Below, piece after piece: positions 12,041 through 24,474 of a stretch of 64,000 bases of DNA (positions are counted from its first letter, which is position 1; each line of letters begins with the position of its first letter). Below the pieces are notes generated by a model that ran no database searches, had not been told where the DNA came from, and saw nothing but the letters and a program-made list of their open reading frames with translations. The DNA comes from Siphonodentalium dalli (Eukaryota; Mollusca; Scaphopoda; Gadilida; Siphonodentaliidae). The translations under genes and the position numbers were made by a program. The stretch covers positions 39,437,797 through 39,501,796 of the forward strand of contig CP136061.1 in NCBI GenBank assembly GCA_032622095.1. Reading direction: 5' to 3'.

Positions 12041-12061
12041 CAATTCAATTCAATTCAATTT
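12041..12061. repeat. (AATTC)n microsatellite
   Basis: About four AATTC units. A second run is at 12718-12741. Confidence 0.8.
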
Positions 12062-12317
12062 ATTAGATACTCTCATCGTATAACAATACATGTTGAGAAG
12101 AAATGTGTTAGTGCGTGTTATTCACAATGATATGTATGAATATATTGGGAATTAAACGGGGTTTTGTGTATTCATAAAAAAGGATGGCGTAATTTGGCAG
12201 CCATCTGCAAATATTTCGTCAGGTGATGGGGTGGAGGGGGTGGGGGTAACACGTTGTTAAGCCTCAGGAGTGGTTTATCTCACGCTGGGCCTTTTTGATA
12301 AATATTGATAGTTTTTT

Positions 12318-12485
12318 TCATAGCTTTCATCAGAGATCGGCGTGTAAGTATCCTTCGAGTCCGCTGCTGGGAGTACGGGATAATGAAGGCATCGGAGATC
12401 GTGTGTGTAAGAGTCCTTCGAGTCCGCTGCTGGGAGTATCATGAGTATGGGATAATTAACGCATCAGAGATCAGCTTGTATTGTA
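12318..12485. repeat. Short tandem duplication of a repeat G fragment
   Basis: catcagagatcggcgtgtaa and tccttcgagtccgctgctgg recur 70-80 bp apart, then a third partial unit follows. Related to the 5540-5600 segment of repeat G. Confidence 0.65.
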
Positions 12486-14363
12486 TTGTATAGTTTATTT
12501 CTCATAAATCATACATCGTATGATATAAAGACAATACATATATAGACAGACCTAACCCTGGTTCACATTAAGACAACAAACATTGAATCATTAGAAGCAT
12601 TACATCGAGATTTGAAGGATGCTTATCCCATTTACACTCAGAACAACACAAAGCAACATGTAGTCACAATTACGATACAAGCTGTCGCAACACGAGAACA
12701 ACAACGACAGGCTTCTCAGTTCAATTCAATTCAATTCAATTGGTATGTACTCGTCGTCATTTTGATATATATATACGGCTTAATTCTGGTCTCTGGTCTA
12801 GACCACCCTGATAATCACGGTGTTCCAAGTCTGGGCCTGGACTCGCGAAACTACCTGGTCTCGAGCTGTGATATGCGATTATTGTTCAATCAACACCAAT
12901 CTCTGGACAAAAGCGTGCTGTGCGCTGCATCGAGATTGGTGTGTTAGAGTCGCCAACCCTGAGCACGTGGAAGCGGCTTATCTCTTAAATCTTTTATTCG
13001 CTCATTTAAACCCACATATGTGACATAAGTGGTCAAAATATTAATAATCTTGAATCAAGGAACTGGCGTTGTATAGCGGTACCTGTATGACGTCGCCGTC
13101 AGACATGGATCACGGGGCAGGGGGTGATGCAGATTTCTCACCTTTAATTTTCTAAAGCTGGAAAAGTTCATGCCTGAACGTAACACGAGAACATCAACGA
13201 CAGGTTGGAAAGTTCATACCGACCATGGCCACATGTTGGGATTGTCCCGATAGTTTAAGTTTCCAATCAATGGTTTGGTCTGTTGATTGTGGTTTATCAC
13301 CGTTTCAGCCGCGAGGCCATGTCACGATGCTGTCATTTTTACGGGTGGAAGAAAGTTCACACATAGAGTAAATTTTACCGGAAATTACTCCGCTTCGTGT
13401 AGAAACCACCGACCCCGGAAAGCAACCGACAAACTTGCCCAGATACACGATTTCAAATTATCCTCACTCTGCGTGGATCGCATATCCGCGCTTGTCGATG
13501 TTAGAACCATGCAGCTTCGTCAGCGCTGGGCGGCATATGGTGGCATAATGCACTGATCACCCTATCGACTGGACTACTGGGGTCCTTTCCCATCAATGAA
13601 TAGTGAATAATATTTTGTTTTCAGATCAAGAACCAATTATATATTGTTCTACTTTGAGTAAAAATATTAGACTGAAATTAAATATAGTTAAAATATATGT
13701 CTTTATTTATCTTGATCTCAGCTCTTTCAGATTTGGGCATACTAGTATAAAATGAAATTCATCTCCGATTTCCTCTCCACGTAACGAGCATTATCTCTCG
13801 TTATATTGTGTGTTTGTCCAGGAACCAGTCAACAATATTGTTGTTGTCAATACCGAGGAATTTAGGACGTGTAAACTGTTCTCTAATGCACCTATAAAAA
13901 GTAAATTTATTTGAGGTAGTCATAGATCCATGCCATTGTTGTGTATATAAGTCCGTCAGCTTTTTTTCTCAAGCAATGTTCTAAAGATGAACAGAGTGAT
14001 TGGACATTTACGGCAATCAATTACCCATTGCAATACACTAATTGAAACAAGATAGATTAGAATTATTCAGTTTGTTGACGAACAGTAATGAATGCATTTC
14101 TTAATGAACAATTCCCTTACGCCCATACGAAGAACGCAGTGATATTTGTGTCGGTAATTGTGAGAATCTTCGATTCTGGTGGCCGTTTTGAACGCCATCT
14201 TAAAACTATTGTCAAATATGAAGTGGTCGCGATGCTGTATATATACATGTATATATGTCGTCCGTTGTGTATAGAGTCAAAGCATGCGTCGCACACATGC
14301 ATGTAAGAGCATACTCACCATCAGCCTTTGGTACCCATAGGTGTTCAGTTGAAATATATAATA
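12486..14363. other. No gene recognised
   Basis: Includes a somewhat GC-richer segment (about 13040-13560) with an 89-codon open frame at 13287-13556 that I cannot relate to any family. It has no splice-site support and is not called as a gene. Confidence 0.4.
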
Positions 14364-15372
14364 CTAGCAGGTTAGCCCGCCACTGGCGGCGTTGGTCAGA
14401 AACATGACATTTTGTAAATTATGTGTTTTAATAATTTAATTGAATTTTTTGGTTTTTCAATGAGTTAATTTACGGTACATCGGGCGGAAAAACTGACCCG
14501 ATGAAAAACTTCCCCGTTCCTAGGAACGACAGAAATAAGAATCACTCAACACGCATTTTTTGTTTTCCAATGAGTTATTTCTGCCTTTTTAATCAAGAGT
14601 AATTATGATACCCGTCCCTAAAAGAGGTATGATTTTTTTTAACCTGCCCGTGGCCATTGAGCAGCCCCTGACATAGGTTTTCCACCCTTACGAGGTGGTC
14701 AATATTCCCCGCAAGGAGCGGACAGTCAATTAATCCCGCCGTGCACCCCCATCGCCAACGCGACGTATTTTTTGTACCATGTGTTGCGTTCTAAAAATAG
14801 GTCGATTGCAGTAGATTCGTAGATGACGAAATATGAGTGCGACAGAGAATATTGTTTGATCGAAAGCATTTGAATTGATACGTCACAAGACTCGCCTTGA
14901 TGCTGGCTAATAGATATTTGTCCCTGCTAGGTGTTGGGAATGTGAATTAAAATTGCCGTGGGGATGCCGTGGGGATGCCGTGGAGGTCTAGTCCGATGAA
15001 AATGTCCCCGTTCCTAGGAAGCGAGTTCCAGATAACGTAAACAAACGCCGTCCCCCGTTCAGTATGCGAAAGCCGAAGGGAATAAAGAGCGTTAACCGGT
15101 TAACGAACCCAAATATGGAAGATCTTAATCAACGACACTGCAGATAGGAACGCTCTTTAACTATCAACGATATTAACCCCGAAGTGCCGTTTTTATGACT
15201 GAGAGTGGAGAACGGGTGCTCTGAGCTTCTCCAAAACGCCGCGCCGACGATTCCCGCGTGTTTTTACCCTTAGATGGGAAGTTTGAGTCCAATCGGTGCA
15301 GCCGTTTTCGATTCTATAAAGGACACATATATTTATATATTTATATACGGAAGTCTCAAAATATATAGGAGA
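14364..15372 (-). mobile_element. Helitron-like element H4
   Basis: On the minus strand it runs A|TCTCCTATATATTTTGAGAC (first T at 15372) to hairpin CCGCCAGTGGCGGG (14376-14389) and CTAG|T (14364-14367). A preceding A and following T are the expected Helitron insertion site. The 5' region shares ctttatagaatcgaaaacgg-type text with H2 and H3. No Rep/helicase frame. Confidence 0.75.
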
Positions 15373-15983
15373 TGTATATAATCTTTCCACAAAAATTCAA
15401 ATATAAATTGAAAAATATATGAAATAGTTGACAGAAAGGTGATCATATGAAGTTTTATCATGTCACCTGGTTGGATCGACCAATGAGGACGCTCCGTTGG
15501 TAGAAGCATATCAGGAGACATGGGGTCGTCATCTTTGTAGCCCGTCCCATATGGAATCCATATGGGACGGACTAGGTTCCCATATGGGGTTGATGTCCGC
15601 CATTTTGTTTTTTACGGAACTCTGCCGCCTCGGGTATATTTTCGGTGTATTTTGTCGCCAAGAAAAGGGATATCTGTCGGAAATCAAGTTATATGTTAAT
15701 TTAAAGACATAGTACCATATACCAAAACTTGCATGTGATATATTTGAGAAATTCTAAACACTCATAAATTAACTATCAAACTCAAGTTTGTTGTCCTGCT
15801 TCTGGTGATTAGCCATTGACTCAATGCGTTGACGTTCAACGCCCATGACGCGTCACTGTGACGTTACATAAGTTAATAGCCATAGACAACAAATTTACTT
15901 ACTGGCAGGTAATGAACTTCGTATAAGTAATTCAAATTCTCACACGGAAAACATGATATGTGGGTGACATGATAAAATCGTTA
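15373..15983. other. No gene recognised
   Basis: Contains a perfect hairpin (cgtcccatatgga / tccatatgggacg) at 15542-15567. Otherwise unique. Confidence 0.45.
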
Positions 15984-16115
15984 CAGGGCTCGTTGTTGCC
16001 GGCTACGGTTACATATGAGGCTCAGCGAGATTAATATCGGGCTCGGCTAGCGCCTCGCCCGATATTAATCTCACTTCGCCTCATATGACACCGTATCCGG
16101 CAACAACTCGCCCTG
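15984..16115. mobile_element. Small palindromic TA-flanked MITE
   Basis: Arms CAGGGCTCGTTGTTGCCGG and complement, with inner arms gagattaatatcgggc. TA flanks at 15982-15983 and 16116-16117. 132 bp, with a few mismatches between arms. Confidence 0.78.
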
Positions 16116-16924
16116 TAACTTATATTATGAATTTTCTAATTCTATAGACCAGTGTTCGCATGTGTTTTGTCCATGCCCCTATCAAAATTTAATCACAATG
16201 TTGCAAATGCAAAATTTTCAGCAGTTGGTAAAAATTATCATTTTTCACAATTTATTTCTCCAAATGTTCATCTTAGAACACGTTCAGTCAAGCATCCACG
16301 CATATACATACAATATACGTCCATGGGTCAAGGTTGTTTACAATTCCATGTCGTCACTCTCTACACTGGTTCATGTTATGCCCATAAATCCAACTTGACA
16401 TGCGGCATTCTAAGTGTAGACTATTCAATTAATTGTTCTAATATCTTAAAAATAATTAATTTGAGTCCAAGATTTCTGGAAAACGTATCGGTTAACAGGC
16501 TATCATAATTTTTTTTTAATATTTAATATAAATTAGTTTATGGCTGGAGTTTCTAATGTCCGTACACGCGACGTAACCACAATTAATTAACGGGTGTGGA
16601 TTGGGTTACAGTATAGCATACATCGTGTACAATATATGTAGAGACGGGCGTCAACTCAAGTCACCAGCTGACTATAGCATAAAACTAATACATTTCTGGG
16701 ACAAGTATGCATATAATCATAATGAAACAGTTGATTTTATACATTTGCTTGAAAATTGTACGAGAATATCTCGACGACAGGGTTCTATTCATTGCATTCC
16801 GGTTTTGCTGTCATCCATAAAATATTTTTATACCCGTTGATTCGTACGTGCAGCTCGCGTCCTACTCACTATACAGTGAGCGTTGTCAGATTTTGGTCGA
16901 CGAACATACTTTATTCCAGAGCAA
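16116..16924. other. No gene recognised
   Basis: The longest open frame (16152-16508) has no recognisable motif, and its composition is like that of its surroundings. Confidence 0.4.
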
Positions 16925-17185
16925 TGTCCAAAAGCCTTGAAATGGGGTGTCTGTTATTTGCAGAATGAGGTCCCAAGAGGGTGAATTTAGTTATGCTACC
17001 CGCATAGCGGGCAACATCACCAAATTCACCCTCTGGAGACCTCATTCTGCTTACACCTCAGCAGAATGAGGTTCCCAGAGGGTGAATTTGGTGATGCTAG
17101 CCCGCTATGCGGGGTAGCATCACTAAATTCACCCTCTGGGGACCTCATTCTGAAAATGACAGACACCCTATTTCAAGGCTTGGAT
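16925..17185. mobile_element. Family E palindromic element E1
   Basis: Two mirror hairpins built from tgcagaatgaggt, cagagggtgaattt and gatgctagcccgctatgcgg lie within inverted ends gccttgaaatagggtgtctg. Arms match almost completely. No coding capacity. Confidence 0.75.
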
Positions 17186-18164
17186 GTACACTTCCATTGG
17201 TGCTCACATAATGGTAAAGTTCTTGTTTTACTTCAGGGAGTTCGGGCTAAACAAATCCCTCAAACACAGGAAATTTGAGTACGGCCCCCCCCCCCCCCCC
17301 CCCGTTAAGTTTACACCCATAGCGCATTTTCACAGAAATAGAATTAGCATTATATCATCACAATCGTTTTTCTTGTTCGTTGTGGTAAAGTTTGAGCCAT
17401 GGTGCGAGTCAATAGCCTATGTGGTTCACAAGTTATAGCTAATTACATGTATGATTTTTACGAAGACGTAGCTGATTTACGACATACACCAATTGTGCAC
17501 TTCAAAATGCCATTTGTGTGTCTGTGTTGCTATTATTATTAGATATTTTACAAACAAATATTTCAGAAATTGGAAATAGGCGGTTCACAGACAAGGGCAG
17601 CCACTACAGGTCGTAAGAAATGAGGTTTCTACTGTGCCATGGCCCCTTGATTACGAAAATACCAACAAAACTTCTAACCAAAACAATCGTGAAATCGGTT
17701 CTCAGCTCTCGGACTATTCAAGCTACAATTCCATCGGTTCCGTAATGCATACGAACATTTACTGATTATGTCGGCTTTTATCCAACGATGTTTGTTTCCC
17801 TGCTCACAATTCGCATTGTAATTGGAATAACACAAGTCAGAGTCGAAGGCTATTCCAGTCGTAATAGACCAGCATTGCATGATGGAAGGATATCGACTTA
17901 CAACATATTGCCCTTGTTTAATATTAGCAACAGCCATATCCTACATTGTTGCAAACATTTGGCATTGTTACTTCGGTATGTGGTATTTGAGTATATGTCT
18001 GTATGTTGACAGGCCAGCATGAGGGAACAAAACGGATTTCATCCATTGATTCTTATATCATAGTTATCGATATTCTTTAATTCAAATTTCCTAAGCTATT
18101 TACATACAATTCATATCACACATGTATACAGGCATAACGAATATCTACAAAAGCATCCAACATA
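17186..18164. other. No gene recognised; poly-C run
   Basis: A 19-base poly-C run lies at 17285-17303. The rest is unique AT-rich sequence without coding signal. Confidence 0.45.
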
Positions 18165-18310
18165 ATACAAGATACAAGAAGGTATGTTATTGGCTGCGGA
18201 CACAAGTACCACGGTAGCGATGGCATAGTAGGTGTGACAATTTATTATGGTGGAGTTTGGTGACAATTGGTCAGTCATAATTCTGTGCCATATATAGCTA
18301 TCCATGTCGC
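18165..18310 (-). repeat. Dispersed repeat F, inverted copy
   Basis: In reverse it carries ccaattgtcaccaaactcca, caccataataaattgtcaca and tactatgccatcgctac, the same order as in the two direct copies at 18507 and 19191. Confidence 0.75.
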
Positions 18311-18392
18311 CCGCTGATTTTCCGCACAATGAGTCGACTGGACCAATTAACCATTGCTTTTCACCAAGGTTGATCTCTACTCATTACGTTTT

Positions 18393-18725
18393 GCTAAATT
18401 GTATTCACGACGATATATATAATAGCACGATAGATCGTCCAGAATTGTGTTTGGCCGTGGCCTGGTGGCAATTCCTCATTGACTCACATATCATTATTGT
18501 GGTACTTGGTAGACTCATTATGCGAATTTGCAGAGGGCGACATGGCTTGTTATGGCCTATTAATTATGACAACCAATTGTCACCAAACTCCACCATAATA
18601 AATTGTCACGCCTACTATGCCATCTCTACTGTGGTACGTGACATGTTTTGCTAAATTGTATTCGCTACGACTCTACGAGATATATATCTGTACGATCGAT
18701 CGTCCAGAATTGTGTTTGACCGTGG
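18393..18725 (+). repeat. Dispersed repeat F, direct copy 1 and flanking duplication
   Basis: The core at 18507-18665 starts gtagactcattatgcgaatt and includes the caccataataaattgtcac tract. On both sides lie copies of gctaaattgtattc and gatcgtccagaattgtgttt (18393-18460 and 18650-18725), so the core sits in a direct duplication. Confidence 0.7.
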
Positions 18726-19190
18726 TACGTTTTTTATATGATCTCATTGCATGCATGTTTATCTACTTATATTAATTTCATGAGTATTAAGACAGTTCCC
18801 CAATTGCGTATTTAGACAGTTCCGCAATTGCGTTTTTTTATTTTGCGACGTTTGATGTAAACAGCATTTATTCCATATAATTCAAATACAGTGCATGTTA
18901 CAAACAATGAAGCATGAATATAGGTTGTATGGAGGGGATTGCAACGTTTAGTTCTACGCATAAGGTTTGACTCACTTACATTAAATTTTGCTGAGAAATT
19001 GCACGGGCGATTTGTTCTTAATAAGAACAATCATGGCTGTTGACAGACATGGATTATTCATTGAGTTATCAAGTGGACTTGTGTGTTAGCATGCAAAATA
19101 TAACACTGCGTGTTGAGTAAAGATCAACAGCAACAAGACATTCATGTAGATACATCATTGAGAGATCGACCGCGTCGCTGGTAGAGCTTG

Positions 19191-19361
19191 GTAGACTCAT
19201 TGTGCGAATTTGCAGAGGGCGACATGGCTTTCTATGACATATTAATTATGACGACCAATTGTCACTAAACTCCACCATAATAAATTGTCACACCTACTAT
19301 GCCATCGCTACTGTGGTACGTGTGTCTGCGGCCAATACAAGATACAAGAAGGTATGTTATT
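19191..19361 (+). repeat. Dispersed repeat F, direct copy 2
   Basis: gtagactcattgtgcgaatt through caccataataaattgtcaca to a small inverted pair (caatacaagata / gaaggtatgttattg). Confidence 0.75.
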
Positions 19362-20042
19362 GCACAACACCTCAATGGGTAGTAACTGTTGCAAGATACT
19401 GACGAGTATGATACGTATATAAATACATAAATAATAATATTCATTTATTTTTAATAATAATTTATTTTATGTAGCGTAAATACATTGACATGCTCTAAAA
19501 CGCTTACAATTATAATACAACACGAAGTATGGTAAAAATAATAAATAAATAAATAATTCCACACAACCTCTGTGGATTAGATTACGCAAACACACAGTTG
19601 TTATCGCTTTCCTCGGATTGCTGATCGTCGAGATTAACATTTCCCATTTTTGCTGTCATTGTTCTAACTTTCTGTTTATGATTGCGATCACAGTATTGGT
19701 TGTGTTCCAATTGATTTTTCACCACGGTATCGGCCGGTCATGTGGTCGGTCATTTGACCTCCAAATTTTCAGAAAATTATTTAAATCCGAACATGCCATG
19801 CCGTACACTGTTTACAATATGCAGGACAATCTGTTCGACCACCTGGTTGTGGATAATTTGTCACCGCATAAACCACAGCGTTCATGTTCATACTTCGATA
19901 GAGGTTGGTATTTATTTTGGGGATTTGGTTTGAATTTGTTCTGATTTTGTGACAAATAGTTGACATCTTATTAAGATTCAACGTCTTTGGTATGTTTGAT
20001 AGCAACTTTCTTGGTTCTCGTTTTGTCCAGCAACTGTTTTAA
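19362..20042. other. Low-complexity AT stretch and LINE upstream flank
   Basis: 19430-19560 is rich in ATAA and AATA repeats. 19560-20042 shows no endonuclease-like frame and therefore marks the truncated 5' side of the LINE. Confidence 0.5.
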
Positions 20043-22775
20043 TGTTCAGTCGACGTGCCAGAATTTACCCGCAGGAAATATAACTGGCGGAATTTAAACA
20101 TGCATCTGTATCAATATGTGCTCGAGAGTCATATAGATGAAATTTCACAGCTACAAACAAAATGTAAGCAAGACGTTAAAACCCTATACAACAAGATAGT
20201 TGAATGGTTGCATGGAGCTGCGTCAGCATCTTGCGGTGTAAAATCAGTATGTTCATTTAAAAAACCATATTGGAATCCACTACTGAGTACGTTACACACC
20301 GACGTGAAACAAAATCGTCGTCTCTGGATCTCCGATGGGAAGCCACATTCTGTTAATTCGCTCTCATACGTGTCTTACAAAAACGCTAAACGTCGTTTCA
20401 GACGTGAACTGCGAAGCGCAATACGTCGCCGTGAGCATATATTCCTGCAAAATGTCGAAAGTGCGGCTCACTCTGATGTCACGGCATTCTGGCGGATGAC
20501 CAAACCAGCCAACCAGAAACGAAGTGTAGCAACAGGGATAGATTTTGGTGATGGAGCACACACGGACACTCAGAGTTTATTATCTGGTTGGCGGGATTAC
20601 TTCAGTCAACTATATAGCCCGAGTCCACACGAAATCCCGGAATTCGATCTTGAAGTATCTAGTACTGTTACGGAATTAATGACGAAGTCTCACGCAGACT
20701 ACAATTCAACAGTATTCTGTGACATTATTCCAGCAGATGAAATTGCTATTCATATCAGGAAACTTAGAAAGAACAAAGCCGGTGGGAGTGATGACATTGT
20801 TAATGAACACTTAATTAATGCACCAGACTCAGTTTACCTGGTCTTGTGCAAATTGTTCAACGCCATTATCAAACATGAGTGGATTCCTGTAGACATGAAA
20901 GCCGGAGTAATTATTCCACTATACAAAGGCGAGCCAAAACCAAAAAATGTCCCTGACAGCTACCGGGCAGTAACTTTGCTCTCAGTTTTGTACAAACTCT
21001 TCGAGGCTGTTATGATGTCGCGATTCTCGAGCAAGAACGCGTCGATGTTCATTCCTCATCAGCTCCAATTCGGCTTTCAAGAACACATTGGTTGCAACAT
21101 GACGTCATTCGTCGTTCAAGAATTCATCTGCCACATTGGTGATAATGGATCAAAAGCGTTTGTTTGCTTCCTCGATTCACAGAAAGCGTTTGACCGTGTG
21201 TGGCATGATGGTCTCTTAGTTAAATTAAGCGCGCTTGGATTCAGTGGTAAAATTCTTCGAATTATTGCCAACATGCATGATAATTGCTACAGCCGTGTGC
21301 TGTATAATGGTTGCCTGTCTGATAATTTCCACATTCTCCAAGGAACAAGACAAGGGTCCGTGACCTTTCCCTTTTTCTACTTGGTATTCATCGATGAACT
21401 GTTGTACATACTTCAAAAATCTACACGCGGCCTACAGATAGGCAATATGAATTGTACTTCACCGACCACGGCAGATGATATTTGCTTGATCGCTATGAAC
21501 AAATCAGGACTCGATGAATTACTGGAGATATGCAACTCATACAGTTCCAAATGGAGATTTTGCTTCTCGAAAACAAAAAGTGCTGTCATCGTCTTCAACG
21601 AGACTCGGTCTCAACATATCAAAAATAAAAGAACTTGGTCTATCGGCCTCAGTGATATTACTGAGACAACTGAATGTCGCCACCTTGGAATAACTCAGCA
21701 TAAGTTCAACCATAACCACACGCGTGCGACTGAAATGGCAGATACCATGCGGAAAGCATACTTTACAGTTGCCGGTAGAAAAGCTCTGGAATTGTGCACG
21801 CCTCTGTCGATGTCAAAACTGTTCCTCACAATTGCTATTCCAAAAGCACTATACGGTGGCGAACTACTATATTCGCCAAGTGAAGATACTTCATATACAC
21901 TGGAAAAATCTCTCCGTAAGTGCGTGAAACACATCCAGAATCTACCAGCGAGAGCCAGTACAAACCTGTCACTCGGATTACTTGGAATCCAACCCGTCAA
22001 ACAGCAGCTCCATCTGAAGAAACTTGCTTTCTTAGGAGATCTTATCCATTTGCCAGAGTCACACGAAACACCACTGAGAATATTCGTCTTCAAAGTTTAC
22101 CAGCAAAGACTTTTCAATATCAACACAACAGGTTTCGCGGCAGATATAATAAACATCCTTCAGCTTTATGGGCTTGATAAATACCTAAACGTCTTCCTCA
22201 ACGAAGGAATCTTTCCATCGAAGTATTACTGGAAGCGCATCATCAACACATCTGTGCGATCTAATTACATTAATCAGTGGTTACTGTCAAACTCTGGTGA
22301 TTTCCATTGGTATAGACACATACACAGAGATCCGTTATCGACTTGGAGTATTTGGAAACTTCTAGCCGGGAACCCGAGTCATTCTCAAGAACTGAAGAAC
22401 CTAGCTCTATTACTGAATAGAACTACATATAAGAATAATTCATCATGTGCAGCCTGCAAGCACCACTATGACAATCAGTTCGATCACATACTTTTCTCAT
22501 GTAATTCAGCCGAAATTCTACAACTGAGGTATATTTTCTGGTGCGATCTAATTGATCGTCTCGGCATAGAAACTTTCGTGTATCTTGACTCCCTCCATCC
22601 CGATCAACTACAGGCGTTCTTATTAGGTGGAACTGACTTGTTATTGCCTCCTCAGTCTGTGCAATATAATTGGGGCCGCATACTCATATTCACGGCAAAA
22701 TTTCTACACACAGCCTGCGTGGCGACACGATTGCCAGAAGTGAGCGGAAATACACACCAGACCATATCCGTGTGA
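20043..22775 (+). CDS. Non-LTR retrotransposon (LINE) reverse transcriptase
   Basis: The frame opens after a TAA at 20040-20042. A GTG at 20055 begins PEFTRRKYNW, with about 906 codons to TGA. RT blocks are seen in order: KNKAGGSDDIVNEHL (motif 0), GVIIPLYKGEPKPKNVPDSY and LLSVLYKLFEAVM (motif 1), QLQFGFQEHIGC, FLDSQKAFDRVWH (catalytic Asp near residue 374), GTRQGS with FIDELL, TADD near residues 472-475, FSKTKSAVIVFN and ECRHLGI. The C-terminus has a CAACKHHYD...H...C cysteine-histidine motif near residue 798, as found after RT in several LINE clades. The first 100 residues look like the usual linker between endonuclease and RT, but no apurinic-type endonuclease frame is found upstream, so the copy is probably 5'-truncated. 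ATG starts are absent at the N-terminus. TADD replaces the usual FADD or YADD. Clade is not assigned. Confidence 0.88.
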   Translation, partial: CSVDVPEFTRRKYNWRNLNMHLYQYVLESHIDEISQLQTKCKQDVKTLYNKIVEWLHGAASASCGVKSVCSFKKPYWNPLLSTLHTDVKQNRRLWISDGKPHSVNSLSYVSYKNAKRRFRRELRSAIRRREHIFLQNVESAAHSDVTAFWRMTKPANQKRSVATGIDFGDGAHTDTQSLLSGWRDYFSQLYSPSPHEIPEFDLEVSSTVTELMTKSHADYNSTVFCDIIPADEIAIHIRKLRKNKAGGSDDIVNEHLINAPDSVYLVLCKLFNAIIKHEWIPVDMKAGVIIPLYKGEPKPKNVPDSYRAVTLLSVLYKLFEAVMMSRFSSKNASMFIPHQLQFGFQEHIGCNMTSFVVQEFICHIGDNGSKAFVCFLDSQKAFDRVWHDGLLVKLSALGFSGKILRIIANMHDNCYSRVLYNGCLSDNFHILQGTRQGSVTFPFFYLVFIDELLYILQKSTRGLQIGNMNCTSPTTADDICLIAMNKSGLDELLEICNSYSSKWRFCFSKTKSAVIVFNETRSQHIKNKRTWSIGLSDITETTECRHLGITQHKFNHNHTRATEMADTMRKAYFTVAGRKALELCTPLSMSKLFLTIAIPKALYGGELLYSPSEDTSYTLEKSLRKCVKHIQNLPARASTNLSLGLLGIQPVKQQLHLKKLAFLGDLIHLPESHETPLRIFVFKVYQQRLFNINTTGFAADIINILQLYGLDKYLNVFLNEGIFPSKYYWKRIINTSVRSNYINQWLLSNSGDFHWYRHIHRDPLSTWSIWKLLAGNPSHSQELKNLALLLNRTTYKNNSSCAACKHHYDNQFDHILFSCNSAEILQLRYIFWCDLIDRLGIETFVYLDSLHPDQLQAFLLGGTDLLLPPQSVQYNWGRILIFTAKFLHTACVATRLPEVSGNTHQTISV

Positions 22776-23155
22776 CACGGTCAACACAATATACTGATAT
22801 GTGCGGGTGAAATTTCGGACGTGACATTCTATAAACTCGCTATATTTGTATAAATATTATGTATATTCATAATGCACTCTATATATATGGTCACTATTTA
22901 ACCTGTGTGCACATACATGCATGCTTTGTGTTACACAACAAACTAATTGTAAGCTCTTCATATTGGAGGTCAATAAATCTATCATCGTATACCATTGCGC
23001 AGACATATTGGTTGATATCAAAGTTAGACATGTCCGGATATTTACCCAAACGAAATAACGGGTAACACTAAAATTCATATTGCTGGAACGTAACTGCACT
23101 CATCGCCTTATGTCACAATGCGGTATGAGTGCCAGAAAATAAAATAAAACAAAAT
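20043..23155 (+). mobile_element. LINE copy, 5'-truncated
   Basis: The RT frame is followed by about 380 bp of untranslated sequence that ends in an A-rich stretch (gaaaataaaataaaac and following bases, about 23137-23155), a plausible 3' end. No clear target-site duplication was found by eye. The intact frame suggests a fairly young copy. Confidence 0.7.
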
Positions 23156-24474
23156 ATAAAACCAACAGCAACGTCTTGACACGAGCTATCGTCGTCTGTG
23201 GAATCGAGTAATGGTGCTTACTGCATGGTGGTGGGTTCTTATCGGATCACCATGGGATCACGGTATATTCCACCGTATAAATGATGGGGTCTGACAATTT
23301 AGACTAATTTCACGGGTGATTTTACCGTAATATTTGCGGGTTTTTCCGACAGTGTAACTATATATTGTTAAGGTGATGCGACCGAACAATTAAATTGAAA
23401 TCGGACGACATGTGGTATCTTCAAAATTAGGTTTTTTCTTTAAAGTATTGATAACATTCTAAACAGAGTGTATAGGGGGCATTACGATGCTACCCATTTG
23501 TTAATATATAATACATTCGTCAAATATACGTTATGGTCACCGTGTGACGTCACAATGGCAACTTAGGGACTATACTGACACAAGAGTTCAGACCAAATCG
23601 CTATTACCTTCTATCGGCCATAACCATTACTATATAAATCGCACAGGTAAGAGTTATACATAGATTCGTCCCATTGGAACTATATTTATTATCAGGCGGC
23701 GATTGTCCATGATTCATGTCAATTGGTTGTGTAAGTGGAATTCTACAAAAGAACTGTTTTTTAAATACGCGTGTCTGCGTTGAAGCCAACTCGGTATATT
23801 CTGTTCAGTAATGATCACTTTTATCACATTCCGGTCCGTTTTCATGGAACAAATAGCGCGATAAATACGTGAAATGTTTATATATGGAACTTATATACAA
23901 TGGAAAGTCATATAATGAAATCAGGGTTCTTTGTTCTCCAGCACGAACCACTAATAAGATAACGCTAAAAACTAGATTGTTCCAATTCTCTGCGTAATAA
24001 TAAAAACAGCGCTCATCCATCGATATGTTATGTTTCCAGAAGATGATGAAGATGAAACGTATAAATACCGCCAAGTAACACATATCAAGATGTAAAATCC
24101 CAAGATGTAAAATCGTTCCATATAGAATAAGGCATATATATAATAGAATACAGAAATATGTACATCGATATTTCGTATAATATATTTATCGACATATATT
24201 ATCGCCGCTACCAAAATTATACCCCAAAATATTCCTCCCATGGGGGAGGGATAATGTAAATTTTGTTATGGAAATTTTCCAGTTGTTTTATCTTTTTCGC
24301 ACGGAAATGAGACAAACGCTCTTTGTGTATAGCATGTCAGGAATATACCATCAAATTAACACCCTTTATTGTTCCACACTGAAGTAATATAGCCACCCCC
24401 TCTGAAATTTAATGAATTGAATACCTACCTATAGGTGTGGAACATAAAGACCGATTAAGATTCTTTCAGATATT
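23156..24474. other. No gene recognised
   Basis: Unique AT-rich sequence. The minus-strand frames at 23805-24241 are low-complexity and hydrophobic and have no family resemblance. Confidence 0.4.

Noticed and set aside
13287-13556. 89-codon frame as a novel gene
   Set aside because: No motif, no splice signals in context and no repeat of the frame elsewhere in the window. Length is within chance for the local GC content.
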